A stretch of 64,000 nucleotides of DNA from Desulfopila inferna. Lineage in GTDB: Bacteria; Desulfobacterota; Desulfobulbia; Desulfobulbales; Desulfocapsaceae. Numbering within the stretch: position 1 is the stretch's first letter; the number at the start of each line of letters is the position of its first letter. The notes under the pieces are model-generated. The model did no database searches and was not told the DNA's origin. It saw only the letters and a program-made list of their open reading frames with translations. This document shows, piece after piece, positions 17,096 through 25,151 of this stretch. The stretch lies in contig NZ_JAFFQE010000004.1 in NCBI RefSeq assembly GCF_016919005.1, positions 124,001-188,000 on the forward strand, given 5' to 3'. Position numbers and translations under genes: made by a program.

Positions 17096-18559
17096 CTAAA
17101 AGTTTTTGAGAGATCTGCTCAGCTCTTTATTGCTGTCATAGATTTTGATCTCGATTGGTGAAGAGCCGGGCTTTACCGCATGGGTGGCGCAGCCCAGGCA
17201 GAGATCATAAGGGCGGTATGCCATTTCTACATGGTTGAGGATGCCCTCATCGACATTGCCATCCTTGATGAAATGTTTTGCCGCCTTGCGCACTGCCAGA
17301 TTTATCGGGCCCTTGTTGTGGGTGGTGGCCACTACGATATTGGCATCGGTGACGATTCCGTTTTCATCGGTATTGTAATGATGAATAAGCGTACCACGCG
17401 GCGCCTCGATGATACCGACTCCTTCACCGGTGACTTCTCCCAAAGGTGCCCGGGCGTCGTCACTGGTAATTTCCGGATCACGGGCAAGCTCCAGTATCCT
17501 CTCGGAGCAGTGCAGCATCTCAATTGCCCGCGCCCAGTGATATCCCATGATGTTATGGACCGGTTTGCCGCCGAAGGTCGTAAAGAATTTTTGAAACTCT
17601 TCATTGGCCAGAGGTGTACTCAGGCCATTAGCTACATTGAATCTGGCCAGAGGACCGACACTGTAGAGGCTGGTACCTTCCCCGTCGACGATGCCTTTCC
17701 AGCCGATTTTTTTCTGGTAGGGCATTTTTAGATAGGTCCAGGGCAACACCCGTTCTGAAATGTGATCGATGTACTCCATTCCTTTAAAAGAATAGAGCTC
17801 ATTACCGTTGACGTCGACAACCTTCTGGGTGCCGTCATAAAGAGCCATGTGGCCGTTTTCGTCCACGGAGCCCATGTAGTTGACGGGAACCTTGTACATA
17901 TCCCCGGTGACCAGTTCCATATACCCGGGATTGCTGAGCACCACATCGCTGAAAATCTGGAGGGTCAGCTTGGAAAGATCAACCAGCTCATGAGCCCATC
18001 CCTCGATCTGTTCCCTTTCCACTTCGTTGAGGGTCTTAGACCAGCCACCGGGGATAGCCGATACCGGATGATTCGGTTTGCCGCCCAGCATTTCAAAGAT
18101 TTTCACGGCATAGCCACGTTTCTGCAGCACCTTGCGGCCGAGTTCGGCGCCCACCGCATTTATCAGACCTACCACATTTCTCTCTGCAGCAGGAGCCCCC
18201 GGCCCGACAACAAAATCGGGAAAACCCAGGGCATATAGGACTACAGCATGATCTTCAACATAATGGGCATTAAAAAATAGCTCGCGCAGTTTTCTGGCGA
18301 CTGCTGTCGGCTGAACTCCGTAGACCTGGTCAGAGGCTTTCATGGCCGCGGTAAAATGGACACCGCGGCAGACCCCGCAGATGGTGGAAACTGTGCGGGG
18401 CACTTCTTCGATCGGTAATCCCACAAGGAATTTTTCGAAGCCGCGGAACTCAACAACCTGAAAGAACGCTTCATCGACATTACCTGCATCGTCGAGAAAT
18501 ATTGCTATTTTTCCATGACCTTCCAGACGAGTCATTGGATTGATTTCTATCTTTTTCAC
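17096..18559 (-). CDS. mvhA: F420-nonreducing [NiFe]-hydrogenase large subunit
   Basis: 487 residues carrying the Ni-Fe active site. All four Cys ligands are visible: N-terminal ICGVCRGVHF and C-terminal DLCLGCATH. A roughly 25-residue tail after the last His is the part removed by the protease. Two usual accompaniments differ: the Arg two positions before the first Cys is Thr (STICGVC), and the DPC of the second motif is DLC. Belongs to the group-3c type that pairs with MvhG, MvhD and Hdr. It starts 29 bp after mvhG. Confidence 0.9.
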   Translation of the reverse strand: MKKIEINPMTRLEGHGKIAIFLDDAGNVDEAFFQVVEFRGFEKFLVGLPIEEVPRTVSTICGVCRGVHFTAAMKASDQVYGVQPTAVARKLRELFFNAHYVEDHAVVLYALGFPDFVVGPGAPAAERNVVGLINAVGAELGRKVLQKRGYAVKIFEMLGGKPNHPVSAIPGGWSKTLNEVEREQIEGWAHELVDLSKLTLQIFSDVVLSNPGYMELVTGDMYKVPVNYMGSVDENGHMALYDGTQKVVDVNGNELYSFKGMEYIDHISERVLPWTYLKMPYQKKIGWKGIVDGEGTSLYSVGPLARFNVANGLSTPLANEEFQKFFTTFGGKPVHNIMGYHWARAIEMLHCSERILELARDPEITSDDARAPLGEVTGEGVGIIEAPRGTLIHHYNTDENGIVTDANIVVATTHNKGPINLAVRKAAKHFIKDGNVDEGILNHVEMAYRPYDLCLGCATHAVKPGSSPIEIKIYDSNKELSRSLKNF

Positions 18560-18588
18560 GGTATTACTCCTTAGTGTCTTGTATCACT

Positions 18589-19560
18589 CTACATTTTTCT
18601 CGGCAGAATTCCTGACGGAAGAGCATATCTATAGAAAAACTTGGCCAGGTTGGGATACTTCTCCATCAGCTGGCTGGTGGCATTTTCGTCTTTGAGCAAT
18701 GAGCCGATTGTGGAGAGCGCCTGAGCGCCATAGTCTTCCGCACCGGGGATGGGGCCGCCACAGCCACGGCAGGGAACGTTGACGTTAAGACAGGAACCGC
18801 CGCAATCTCCCTGGGTAATGGGGCCGAAACAGATGTAGCCCTGCTGCAGCAGGCAGATGTCTTTGTCGGGAACACCGTCCACGGTTCTCAGAACTTTGTC
18901 AACCATGATACGGGCACCGTTTTCCATGCTCGAGGGATTGCGATCGCAGATATCGCAGACCGCTTTGCCGTTTGTTATCCAGGATCCTTTGGGGGGCAAC
19001 TGTCCGGCGACAATGGCATTGATGGCTACGCCGACATGTGAGGGATGTGGAGGACAGCCGCCTATGTAGTAGTCTACCTCGACAATTTGGTTGAGGGTCC
19101 GGACCTTATCTTCATACACCGGTAAGGTCAGATTGTATTTGCCGTCCACCAGACATTCCGCCTGGGGATAAATCCCATCCGGATTGTCAGTTGTCGGCGT
19201 ATTGTTGAAGGCCTTGGCAAAAAGTTCTTCCTTGGTGTGCAGGCTGCCCATGCCGGCAGTACCGCCAAGGGCGGCACAGACGCCGAAGGCAATCAGAGTC
19301 TTGGCCTTTTTTCTCATGATCTTCGCCATATGGATATGTTCATCGAGGCGAATCATGCCGTCGATAAAGGCAACATCAATGGCATTATCTTCCATCTTTG
19401 CCAAATCGTCATATTTGACGTCGGCCACCGTCGGGGCCCAGAAAGCTATTTCTACATGCTCCAGAGCATCCACCAGCTTTTCGGAAAGATCGACTACGGC
19501 CATCTCGCAGCCCGCGCATCCTCCGAGAAGCAAAAATCCGGTTTTAATTTTCTCAGCCAT
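18589..19560 (-). CDS. mvhG: Methyl-viologen-type hydrogenase small subunit
   Basis: 323 residues. Begins KIKTGFLLLGGCAGCEMAVVDL, where CAGC supplies the first ligands of the proximal cluster. Later come CPPHPSHVG and a Cys-rich C-terminal region (CDICDR, CFGPITQGDCGGSC, PCRGCGGP) for the remaining FeS clusters. It passes electrons from MvhA towards MvhD. The start overlaps the end of mvhD by 8 bp, showing tight coupling. Confidence 0.92.
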   Translation of the reverse strand: MAEKIKTGFLLLGGCAGCEMAVVDLSEKLVDALEHVEIAFWAPTVADVKYDDLAKMEDNAIDVAFIDGMIRLDEHIHMAKIMRKKAKTLIAFGVCAALGGTAGMGSLHTKEELFAKAFNNTPTTDNPDGIYPQAECLVDGKYNLTLPVYEDKVRTLNQIVEVDYYIGGCPPHPSHVGVAINAIVAGQLPPKGSWITNGKAVCDICDRNPSSMENGARIMVDKVLRTVDGVPDKDICLLQQGYICFGPITQGDCGGSCLNVNVPCRGCGGPIPGAEDYGAQALSTIGSLLKDENATSQLMEKYPNLAKFFYRYALPSGILPRKM

Positions 19561-19975
19561 TGTTTTCCACCTCCAGGATCTTGTTGGGGCCGAGTTCCTT
19601 CAACTCCTCGGTGAACTCGGTGATGACATCGGCAAATTTCTTGCCTTCGGCGCCGGAAATCCATTCCCGCCTGAATCTTCGCGAATCGAAACCGAATTCC
19701 TCGATCAGTTGTTTAAGCATATCCATCCGGTTTTTGGTTTTATGATTGCCGTCTTTGTAGTGACAGTCACCGAAGTGGCAGCCGCCGACAAGTACACCGT
19801 CGGCCCCTTGTGCAAAGGCTTGAAGCACATATTCTGGTTTGACTCTGCCCGAGCAGGGCACCTTGATCAGCTTGACTGTCGGTGGATATTTACAACGGAG
19901 ATTGCCGGCAAGGTCTGCACCGGCATAGGTGCACCACTGGCAGGCAAATCCGATTATATTGGGTATAAATTCCAT
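19553..19975 (-). CDS. mvhD: Hydrogenase/heterodisulfide reductase linker, [2Fe-2S] subunit
   Basis: 140 residues, FlpD/MvhD family. Opens IIGFACQWCTYAGADLAG with Cys-x-x-Cys ligands, followed by KVPCSGRVKPEYVLQAFAQGADGV and VGGCHFGDCHYKDGN. It is the electron bridge from the MvhAG hydrogenase to the FAD of HdrA. AGGAGA spaced 6 bases before ATG 19975 makes it the better start than ATG 19981. Confidence 0.92.
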   Translation of the reverse strand: MEFIPNIIGFACQWCTYAGADLAGNLRCKYPPTVKLIKVPCSGRVKPEYVLQAFAQGADGVLVGGCHFGDCHYKDGNHKTKNRMDMLKQLIEEFGFDSRRFRREWISGAEGKKFADVITEFTEELKELGPNKILEVENNG

Positions 19976-20150
19976 TATCATTCTCCTAGTTTGTGTTTGT
20001 CCATAAATGGCGCTTTTTGCTCTAATTCGTCGTTGCTCTCAAAATTTAATCCTCGGAATATTAAGTATATGCCTCCGGTTAAATTGATCGAGCGTCTGGA
20101 TTTAAAACAGGTAAGCGCAGACTCCGAAATTGCTCATTCCTGGACAAACA

Positions 20151-21059
20151 CTAGTTAATCAGGCGGGCCTCGCTCTGAATCTTTTGTATTATCCGGTCAC
20201 GTGGAGTTTCGCTGATTGCCGCAACGTTTTTCGGCTCGAAACCCATACATAATGCGAGCAGCTGAGTGTAGTAGAAAACCGGGATTTCAAAATCGATCTC
20301 ACCTTTATCCCGCAGAATCTTCTGTGCTCCGTCAAACTGGAGGAAGCAGGACGAGCAGGTGGTGACCACCATGTCGGGATTGATCTCCTCCTTCATGTTG
20401 ATCAGCTTGGTTTTGAGCAGGCCTATGGATTTGTCCTGATCCGTGGAACGCATGGCACCCATACCGCAGCAGCTGTTGAGGGTGGTGTAATGAGGAACCT
20501 CGGCGTCGAGTATCTCGCATAATTCCTTGAGAATTGTGGGGAAGAACGAATTTTTCTCCTTGATCAGCATGGCCTCGGTGGGCCAGAGAATGTGACACCC
20601 CGGCTGAACTGCGATTTTCAGCTCTTTGAGGGTGTATTTCAGACTCGCTTTGATTTTCTCCAGACCGATTTTGTTATGCAATACATGGGAAACATGATAG
20701 ATATCGGAAGTACCCTTAAAACGGCGATCTATCAATGCCATGTTTTCATTGAGCTTTTTCCGTTTTGCAGCATCATGTTCAATCATGTGTTTGGCTTCGC
20801 TCATCACCCCAAAACAGGAGTTGCAGCCGGTCATGATGTCGACTTGCTTCTCTTCGGCAATGTTGATATTGCGTCCTGAAACAGCGAGCCAGGTATTGAG
20901 GTCGAAGGATGGGGCCGTACCCCAGGCGGGGCAGCATGTGGCTCCTTCCATATCGATGACTTCGACACCAAGTCTGGGAAAGACCTTGTAAAAAGATTGT
21001 TCTATATCCGGTGCCTTGAAAGGTATATTGCACCCTAAATACATACCGCATTTTTCCAT
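20151..21059 (-). CDS. hdrB: CoB-CoM heterodisulfide reductase-like subunit B
   Basis: 302 residues with two CCG domains: GCNIPF then CCPAWG and CNSC, and GCHILWP then CCGMGAM and CSSC. In methanogens these bind the non-cubane [4Fe-4S] clusters that reduce a disulfide. In bacteria the true substrate is unknown; a DsrC trisulfide or another thiol is often proposed. The start at 21059 follows AAGGAGATAACA. It lies between hdrC and mvhD with a 175-bp gap to mvhD. Confidence 0.92.
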   Translation of the reverse strand: MEKCGMYLGCNIPFKAPDIEQSFYKVFPRLGVEVIDMEGATCCPAWGTAPSFDLNTWLAVSGRNINIAEEKQVDIMTGCNSCFGVMSEAKHMIEHDAAKRKKLNENMALIDRRFKGTSDIYHVSHVLHNKIGLEKIKASLKYTLKELKIAVQPGCHILWPTEAMLIKEKNSFFPTILKELCEILDAEVPHYTTLNSCCGMGAMRSTDQDKSIGLLKTKLINMKEEINPDMVVTTCSSCFLQFDGAQKILRDKGEIDFEIPVFYYTQLLALCMGFEPKNVAAISETPRDRIIQKIQSEARLIN

Positions 21060-21072
21060 TGTTATCTCCTTG

Positions 21073-21588
21073 CTAGAATATGCCAAGCTCGCCCATGGGG
21101 CCGCTATCCAGAAGTGTCTGGATTTCCTTTTGAGCCTTTTCGTCAGAAATCGATGTTACCGGTAAGGCCGGCAGGCCTACCTGTTCCCTCAGCTCTTTTG
21201 ATGATTCGGAATAGACGGCATGCCCGGTGGCGTGCAGGTTCATCAGAGGAGTAAAGGCTGAGGTGGAAATGGCCAGTTCATTTGCCTGCATTCTGCGGAA
21301 GGCAAAAACGATGTCGAACGGTCTGGCATCCCGGGGGCAAATCTCCGTGCAGCGGTTGCAGGCCTGGCAGGCCCAGCTCGAAGGATCTTCTATTATTTCC
21401 TCGTAGTGGCCTGTCTGCAGTTTCCTGAAGAGAAGCCGTCCGTACAATGGAAATCCTGCTTTGGCAACCGGACATACGGATGCACAGGCATTGCACTGGA
21501 TACATTTGGTTATACCTGCGCCACCATTGTCGATGACCGCCTGAATAACTTCTTCCTGATTCATTTTACTTAGATTTAAAGCTGCCAT
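21073..21588 (-). CDS. hdrC: CoB-CoM heterodisulfide reductase-like subunit C
   Basis: 171 residues. Two [4Fe-4S] motifs, CIQCNACASVCP and CQACNRCTEICP, in the usual HdrC spacing. It connects HdrA to HdrB. The start follows AGGAGG. Thirteen bases separate its stop from hdrB. The C-terminal extension (LNLHATGHAVYSESSKELRE onwards) is usual for bacterial HdrC. Confidence 0.92.
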   Translation of the reverse strand: MAALNLSKMNQEEVIQAVIDNGGAGITKCIQCNACASVCPVAKAGFPLYGRLLFRKLQTGHYEEIIEDPSSWACQACNRCTEICPRDARPFDIVFAFRRMQANELAISTSAFTPLMNLHATGHAVYSESSKELREQVGLPALPVTSISDEKAQKEIQTLLDSGPMGELGIF

Positions 21589-21597
21589 GGTTACCTC

Positions 21598-23610
21598 CTA
21601 TGCTGTTAATGCCGCTATCTGCGCCATGATCTGATTTTCAGAATATCCATGGAGTACAATGGCAGTCGAAGGACAGGCGGTGGTACATACACCGCAACCT
21701 TTACACTGGGTCATCTCTATGCGCGCACGCGGGTGGCTGCCGTTTTCGGCTACCATGCTGATGGCACCGTAGGGGCAGAGCGGTTCGCAAATACCGCAGC
21801 CGCTGCACTTCACACGGTCAATTTCAGATATTGTCGGGTCTATCTTGACTCTGCCCTGGGCCAGCGGAACGGCGGCAGCCGCGGCAGCACCTTTGGCCTG
21901 AGCCACGGTATCCGGAATATCCTTTGGTCCCTGGCAGCAGCCGGCAAGAAAAATACCCTCAACCGCGGTTTCCACCGGTTTCAGCTTGGGATGGAGCTCC
22001 TTGAAAAATCCTGAACCATCCAGGGTGAGGCTCATTTTCTGAGCCAGCGGTTTGATGTCATCCTGCAATTCTATGGCTGTCGCCATAACCACCATGTCGG
22101 CTTCTATTTCAATGTTTTGAGCGAGATCACCGTCATAGCCCATCACTTTGAGCTTGTCTCCAGGCAGCATGTCGATACCGCCGACCCTGCCGCGGATTAT
22201 ACGGATACCCATGTCGACAGCAGAGGTGTAATATTCATCGAAATCCTTACCCGGTGTACGCACATCCATGAAGTGCATGTAGATGTTAAGATCCGGGTAT
22301 TTTTCCTTGAGCAGTTTGGCCTGTTTGATCATATACATGCAGCATACTCTGGAGCAGTAGGTGTGATGGTTGTGATCACGCGAACCGATGCAGGAGAGGA
22401 AGGATATGGTTTTGGGCTTCTCGTGGTCGCTGGGTCTGAGAAACTTGCCACCGGTCGGGCCGGTTGCGGAGATCAGTCTTTCCAGCTGCAGAGCGGTGAG
22501 CACGTTGGGGGAGTCGGGAGCGAGGTTGTGGAAATTTTCCTTTTCCATAACCTTATAGCCGGTGGCCACTACAATGGCGCCTACTTTGACATCAAGGATT
22601 TCTCCGTTGGGATCGGCTGGCCTGCTTCTGTCTATAGCTCCAGCGGGACAGGCCCTCTCGCAGGGTGCGAGGATAGGCTTGCCGGTCTTTTTACTGATCC
22701 TGGTCTCGCTGCCGATCTTCCGGCCACCGCAGTTGATGCAGGCGTTCATGTCGACCACCGCCTTTTTCGGTACGGCCTGGGGAAAATGAATATATGCTGC
22801 ACTTCTGTTGTCGAGGCCGGCATTGTATTCATTTGGAGTACGAACCGGGCAGGCATCGGCGCAGTCGCCGCAACCGGTGCATTTGGCCCAGTCGACATAG
22901 GCCTGCTTCCTTCTGATTTTAACATCGAAATTACCGATATATCCTTCAACTGAATCTATCTCGGAATAGGTAAGGAGTTCAATATTCGGATGTGTTCCCG
23001 CATCGACCATAACCGGAGTGAGGATACAGGCAGAGCAGTCGTTGGTTGGGAAGGTTTTGTCAAGTTGGGCCATGACGCCGCCGATAGATGGATCTTTTTC
23101 AACCAGATACACTTTATTGCCCATGTTGGCGAGATCGAGAGCTGCAAATATTCCTGCAACTCCTCCGCCGATCACCAGCGCAGCCTTGGTAACATCGACG
23201 TATTTATCTTCCAGCGGCATGAGATTCCTGGCCTTGGCAATGGCGCTGTCCACAATTTTCCTGGCTTTTGCCGTGGCGCCTTCCTTGTCGTGGGCATGTA
23301 CCCAGCTGTCCTGATCCCGGATGTTAGCCATTTCAAAGAAAAACTTATTCAGTCCCTCTCCCTCCAGAACTTTACGAAAAATGGGCTCATGTGTGCGGGG
23401 TGTGCAGGCGGCAACAACTACCTTGTCGACCAAACCGTCTCGAATATCCCGGCGTATAATTTCCTGACCCGGATCTGAACACATAAACAGGTTTTCTCTG
23501 GATACGGTCACATCGGGCAGAGTTTCCGCATGCTTGCGGACAGCTTCGACATCGATGACACCACCGATATTCGAGCCGCAATGACAGACATACACTCCAA
23601 CTTTTGCCAT
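21598..23610 (-). CDS. hdrA: Heterodisulfide reductase-like flavoprotein subunit A (electron bifurcating)
   Basis: 670 residues. N-terminal GVYVCHCGSNIGGVIDVE, a thioredoxin-reductase-like FAD domain (ALVIGGGVAGIFAALDLANMG; second half GAIVVATGY), an inserted ferredoxin (CTGCGDCADACPV), and two C-terminal ferredoxin motifs (CSGCGICEPLCPYGA, CKGCGVCTTACP). The FAD splits electron pairs from H2 between low-potential ferredoxin and HdrBC. First gene of the operon, with GGAGGAGAAC before the ATG. No Sec codon is needed: the key positions are Cys. Confidence 0.93.
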   Translation of the reverse strand: MAKVGVYVCHCGSNIGGVIDVEAVRKHAETLPDVTVSRENLFMCSDPGQEIIRRDIRDGLVDKVVVAACTPRTHEPIFRKVLEGEGLNKFFFEMANIRDQDSWVHAHDKEGATAKARKIVDSAIAKARNLMPLEDKYVDVTKAALVIGGGVAGIFAALDLANMGNKVYLVEKDPSIGGVMAQLDKTFPTNDCSACILTPVMVDAGTHPNIELLTYSEIDSVEGYIGNFDVKIRRKQAYVDWAKCTGCGDCADACPVRTPNEYNAGLDNRSAAYIHFPQAVPKKAVVDMNACINCGGRKIGSETRISKKTGKPILAPCERACPAGAIDRSRPADPNGEILDVKVGAIVVATGYKVMEKENFHNLAPDSPNVLTALQLERLISATGPTGGKFLRPSDHEKPKTISFLSCIGSRDHNHHTYCSRVCCMYMIKQAKLLKEKYPDLNIYMHFMDVRTPGKDFDEYYTSAVDMGIRIIRGRVGGIDMLPGDKLKVMGYDGDLAQNIEIEADMVVMATAIELQDDIKPLAQKMSLTLDGSGFFKELHPKLKPVETAVEGIFLAGCCQGPKDIPDTVAQAKGAAAAAAVPLAQGRVKIDPTISEIDRVKCSGCGICEPLCPYGAISMVAENGSHPRARIEMTQCKGCGVCTTACPSTAIVLHGYSENQIMAQIAALTA

Positions 23611-23714
23611 GTTCTCCTCCGTTCTCTTTCGGGCATTTCAAGGAATACCCATTATCAAATGACTACCTAAATATTCAATCAACATGTAATTGTTCAAACT
23701 ATTCATGTTGGGCA

Positions 23715-23742
23715 TCTATATTTAAAACAGGATCTTTGTCAA
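23715..23742 (-). promoter_or_regulatory. Sigma-70-like promoter candidate for the hdr-mvh operon
   Basis: Minus strand TTGACA (23742-23737), 16-bp spacer, TATAGA (23720-23715), leaving an untranslated leader of roughly 100 bases before hdrA. It lies in AT-rich sequence, so the chance of an accidental match is not negligible. Confidence 0.45.
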
Positions 23743-23951
23743 ATAGGAAAATATGATGACACTTATCGGAGAAAATTAATTCAATACATACTATAAGAAG
23801 AGCTGTTTAGCGGTATAAGCTGAACTAATATGCATTAACTATGGAATAAGATAATATAAAAATAAAGAAATAGCCTAAGGAGCTTCGAGGAAATTCTTGT
23901 TGTTTGTATATGTTTATTTGCTGCCCGGCTAGAGGAAAAATATTTTCTCAA

Positions 23952-24008
23952 ATTGTGCGTCCAGCTATAAGCACAATACGCACAATACTACACAGTGGTG
24001 TTGTGCGG
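23952..24008. promoter_or_regulatory. Nested TTGTGC dyads upstream of hdrA
   Basis: ATTGTGC (23952-23958) and GCACAAT (23971-23977) form one inverted repeat. CGCACAATACTAC (23979-23991) pairs with GTGGTGTTGTGCG (23995-24007) in a 13-bp stem with a 3-nt loop and two G-T wobbles. Another ACCGCACAAC at 24122-24131 is the exact reverse complement of 24000-24009. Candidate operator cluster or structured RNA. The half-site TTGTG resembles Rex sites, but the full Rex consensus is not met. Confidence 0.5.
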
Positions 24009-24255
24009 TTTCCGGATTTATCTTTCCAGCCAAACTTGGTGGGATTAGTGAGACGCCGGTAAAAAATGGTCAGGCTCGGTTGTGGATACCCGGCAAAGAG
24101 ACCAGCTGATATCGAAAAAATACCGCACAACGGTTTCGTGGAATGGAGCAATTTATCAAGTACTCGAAATCTGCAGGCATCTAAGGTAGAATAAGAGAAT
24201 TAAGAGGGGATCGGTGTGCATTCGCGCAATTCTATATGAACCAAAGGAGAAAGGA

Positions 24256-25128
24256 ATGACGACAATGACAGCAAAGGTAATCGGCTTTATCGGTACAGGG
24301 GTGATGGGGAAAAGCATGGTCTCGCATTTGCTGAACAGCGGATATGCCGTTAATATCTATACCAGAACCAGGGAAAAAGCCGAAGATCTGCTACAGCAGG
24401 GAGCCGTCTGGTGTGAATGTGCTCAGCTAGCCGCAAAATCAGATATCATTGTAACCATGGTCGGCTATCCACACGATGTGGAGGAGGTATATTTTGGGGA
24501 AAGCGGGCTGATAAAAAACTGTAAAAAAGGAAGCGTCCTCATCGATATGACGACCAGCAGCCCCAAACTTGCCGTCCGTATCTACGCCGAGGCTGGGGAG
24601 CTTGGGATCGATGCCCTGGACGCTCCGGTATCCGGCGGCGATATCGGTGCCCGGCAGGCAACGCTTTCAATAATGGTTGGTGGTGAGAAAAAGGTTTTTG
24701 ACGATGTGCTGCCTCTCTTTCAAGTTATGGGGAAGAACATAGTCTATCAGGGCAAGGCCGGCAGCGGTCAGCACTGTAAAATGGCCAACCAGATCGCCAT
24801 AGCCTCCACCATGATGGGTGTTTGCGAATCTATACGATATGCCGAAAAGGCCGGGCTTGATCCGCAGACGGTTCTGCAGTCCATAGAAGCGGGCGCCGCC
24901 GGCAGTTGGTCTCTCTCTAATCTGGCCCCCCGCATGATTTCAGGAGACTTTGAGCCCGGTTTTTTTGTCAAACATTTTATCAAGGATATGGGGATAGCGC
25001 TGGAGTCTGCTGAGAATATAGGACTGACCGCGCACGGATTGACTCTGGCCAGGTCTCTTTATGAGAAACTGGCTCAGGAAGGCGGCGAAAATATGGGGAC
25101 GCAGGCTCTATATACCTTGTATAAATAA
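24256..25128 (+). CDS. NAD(P)-dependent beta-hydroxyacid dehydrogenase (3-hydroxyisobutyrate dehydrogenase family)
   Basis: 290 residues. Rossmann fold start VIGFIGTGVMGKSMVSHLLNSG, then DAPVSGGDIGARQATLSIMVGG (substrate-binding signature) and the catalytic Lys region GQHCKMANQIAIAS. Relatives oxidise 3-hydroxyisobutyrate, tartronate semialdehyde or succinic semialdehyde. AAGGAG at 24244-24249 fixes ATG 24256. It starts an apparent operon with the acyl-CoA synthetase (24-bp gap), hinting at branched-chain or short acid metabolism. Confidence 0.87.
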   Translation: MTTMTAKVIGFIGTGVMGKSMVSHLLNSGYAVNIYTRTREKAEDLLQQGAVWCECAQLAAKSDIIVTMVGYPHDVEEVYFGESGLIKNCKKGSVLIDMTTSSPKLAVRIYAEAGELGIDALDAPVSGGDIGARQATLSIMVGGEKKVFDDVLPLFQVMGKNIVYQGKAGSGQHCKMANQIAIASTMMGVCESIRYAEKAGLDPQTVLQSIEAGAAGSWSLSNLAPRMISGDFEPGFFVKHFIKDMGIALESAENIGLTAHGLTLARSLYEKLAQEGGENMGTQALYTLYK

Positions 25129-25151
25129 AAAAATTACTGTCGTGATGGTAC

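Larger units (their letters stand above)
23611..24255. other. Divergent intergenic region between hdrA and the dehydrogenase gene
   Basis: About 645 bp without a gene. The hdrA-proximal part is AT-rich and holds a promoter candidate. The middle (23952-24131) holds repeated TTGTGCG/CGCACAA motifs and a strong dyad. The minus-strand open frame across 23948-24151 is explained by the dyads and resembles no family I know. Confidence 0.55.

Noticed and set aside
21598-23610. Possible selenocysteine in HdrA, as in some methanogens.
   Set aside because: The frame is open throughout with Cys codons at the key motifs; no in-frame TGA needs decoding.
23948-24151. Open minus-strand frame of 67 codons upstream of hdrA.
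   Set aside because: No ribosome site or family likeness; openness is explained by inverted repeats in the region.
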